DNA of 6,763 nucleotides from UBA660 sp046704245 (lineage in GTDB: Bacteria; Bacillota_I; Bacilli_A; RF39; UBA660). The translations under genes and the position numbers were made by a program. Shown here one piece after another: positions 6,307 through 6,763 of this stretch (positions are counted from its first letter, which is position 1; each line of letters starts with the position of its first letter). Location of the stretch: positions 1 to 6,763 of the forward strand of contig JBJKSD010000037.1 of NCBI GenBank assembly GCA_046704245.1, given 5' to 3'. Below the pieces are notes generated by a model, which was not told the DNA's origin, made no database searches, and saw only the letters and a program-made list of their open reading frames with translations.

Positions 6307-6763
6307 ATATGATTATTGGTTAAAGAATGAACTATTTAAGTCTGGTGATATGTCTAAAGAGCCTTTTTGTATGGTTATACCACCACCTAATATTACTGGT
6401 AAACTTCATTTGGGACATGCCTGGAATACAAGTTTACAAGATATTATAGCTAGATATAAGAGAATGAGAGGCTATGATGTTTTATGGTTACCCGGTATGG
6501 ACCATGCGGGTATAGCTACTCAAGCTAAAATAGATGAACGTTTAAAAGAGATGGGTATTAAAGCTAGAAGTATATCTAGAGAAGAATGGTATCAATATGC
6601 TATTAAATGGCAAGATGAATACCGTAATATTATTAAAGAACAATGGAAGAAATTAGGTCTTAGTTTAGATTATTCTAAAGAAAGATATACTTTAGATGAA
6701 GGGTTATCTAATGCTGTTAAGAAAGCTTTTATTGATTTATATAATAAAGGGTATATTTATCGT
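6263..6763 (+). CDS. valS: Valyl-tRNA synthetase, 3' partial
   Basis: Class I aminoacyl-tRNA synthetase that charges tRNA-Val in the cytosol. The first 167 codons are visible and the frame is open to the window edge; full-length ValS is usually about 880 residues. Seen: PPPNITGKLHLGHAW (from about residue 40) with the ATP-binding HIGH signature as HLGH at 49-52, then the GMDHAGIATQ segment that marks the Val enzyme, then the start of the region leading to the editing insertion. The KMSKS loop and editing domain lie outside the window. The start is ATG 6263 with AGGAGG upstream, overlapping the HD gene by 44 bases. It is the second gene of the T-box operon, and the GTA specifier agrees with its amino acid. 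The placement downstream of spoVID-ysxE parallels B. subtilis. Confidence 0.97.
   Translation, partial: MLEKKYDHIIVEEDKYDYWLKNELFKSGDMSKEPFCMVIPPPNITGKLHLGHAWNTSLQDIIARYKRMRGYDVLWLPGMDHAGIATQAKIDERLKEMGIKARSISREEWYQYAIKWQDEYRNIIKEQWKKLGLSLDYSKERYTLDEGLSNAVKKAFIDLYNKGYIYR

Overview
The window is 6.8 kb of very AT-rich DNA from a low-GC, endospore-forming Firmicute (Bacilli in the broad sense). The evidence is a stage VI coat morphogenesis gene (spoVID-like) followed by a CotS/YsxE-type coat kinase, a canonical T-box riboswitch, and gene order recalling Bacillus subtilis lonA ... spoVID-ysxE-valS. In B. subtilis, ysxC and the hem genes lie between lonA and spoVID; here lon runs directly into spoVID across 88 bases. 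TGA ends two genes and every Trp I read is TGG, so the code is the standard bacterial one. Genus cannot be given; a compact gut-type Bacilli lineage (Erysipelotrichia or RF39-like) is a guess.

Layout. (1) 3-2018: most of an ATP-dependent Lon protease, cut at its N terminus by the window edge, ending in a hairpin terminator that contains its stop codon. (2) 2052-3718: a sporulation operon with a sigma-E-like promoter, a short SpoVID-like protein (N-terminal coat-targeting domain, Glu-rich linker, C-terminal LysM) and an overlapping YsxE-like protein whose kinase catalytic residues look degraded. (3) 3677-3895, minus strand: a 72-residue Cys-containing membrane microprotein whose 3' end overlaps the 3' end of ysxE. 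(4) 3993-5240: a membrane-anchored PASTA plus polysaccharide deacetylase protein, starting at GTG and divergent from the microprotein. (5) 5245-6763: a sigma-A-type promoter, a T-box leader whose proposed specifier is the Val codon GTA, an HD-domain phosphohydrolase, and the first 167 codons of valyl-tRNA synthetase, overlapping the HD gene by 44 bases.

How the parts work together. The spoVID-ysxE pair should act in the mother cell during coat assembly. The deacetylase probably acts on cell wall or other surface glycan outside the membrane. The T-box should raise expression of both the HD hydrolase and valS when tRNA-Val is uncharged.

The points most worth a second look are an internal in-frame start with a full Shine-Dalgarno in spoVID, which could yield a linker-LysM short form (as is known for SafA); an HD hydrolase placed between a Val T-box and valS; the pseudokinase-like YsxE; and the antisense-tailed Cys microprotein. 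I see no mobile element, CRISPR array, tRNA or rRNA, and no evidence of a wholly new multi-gene system.
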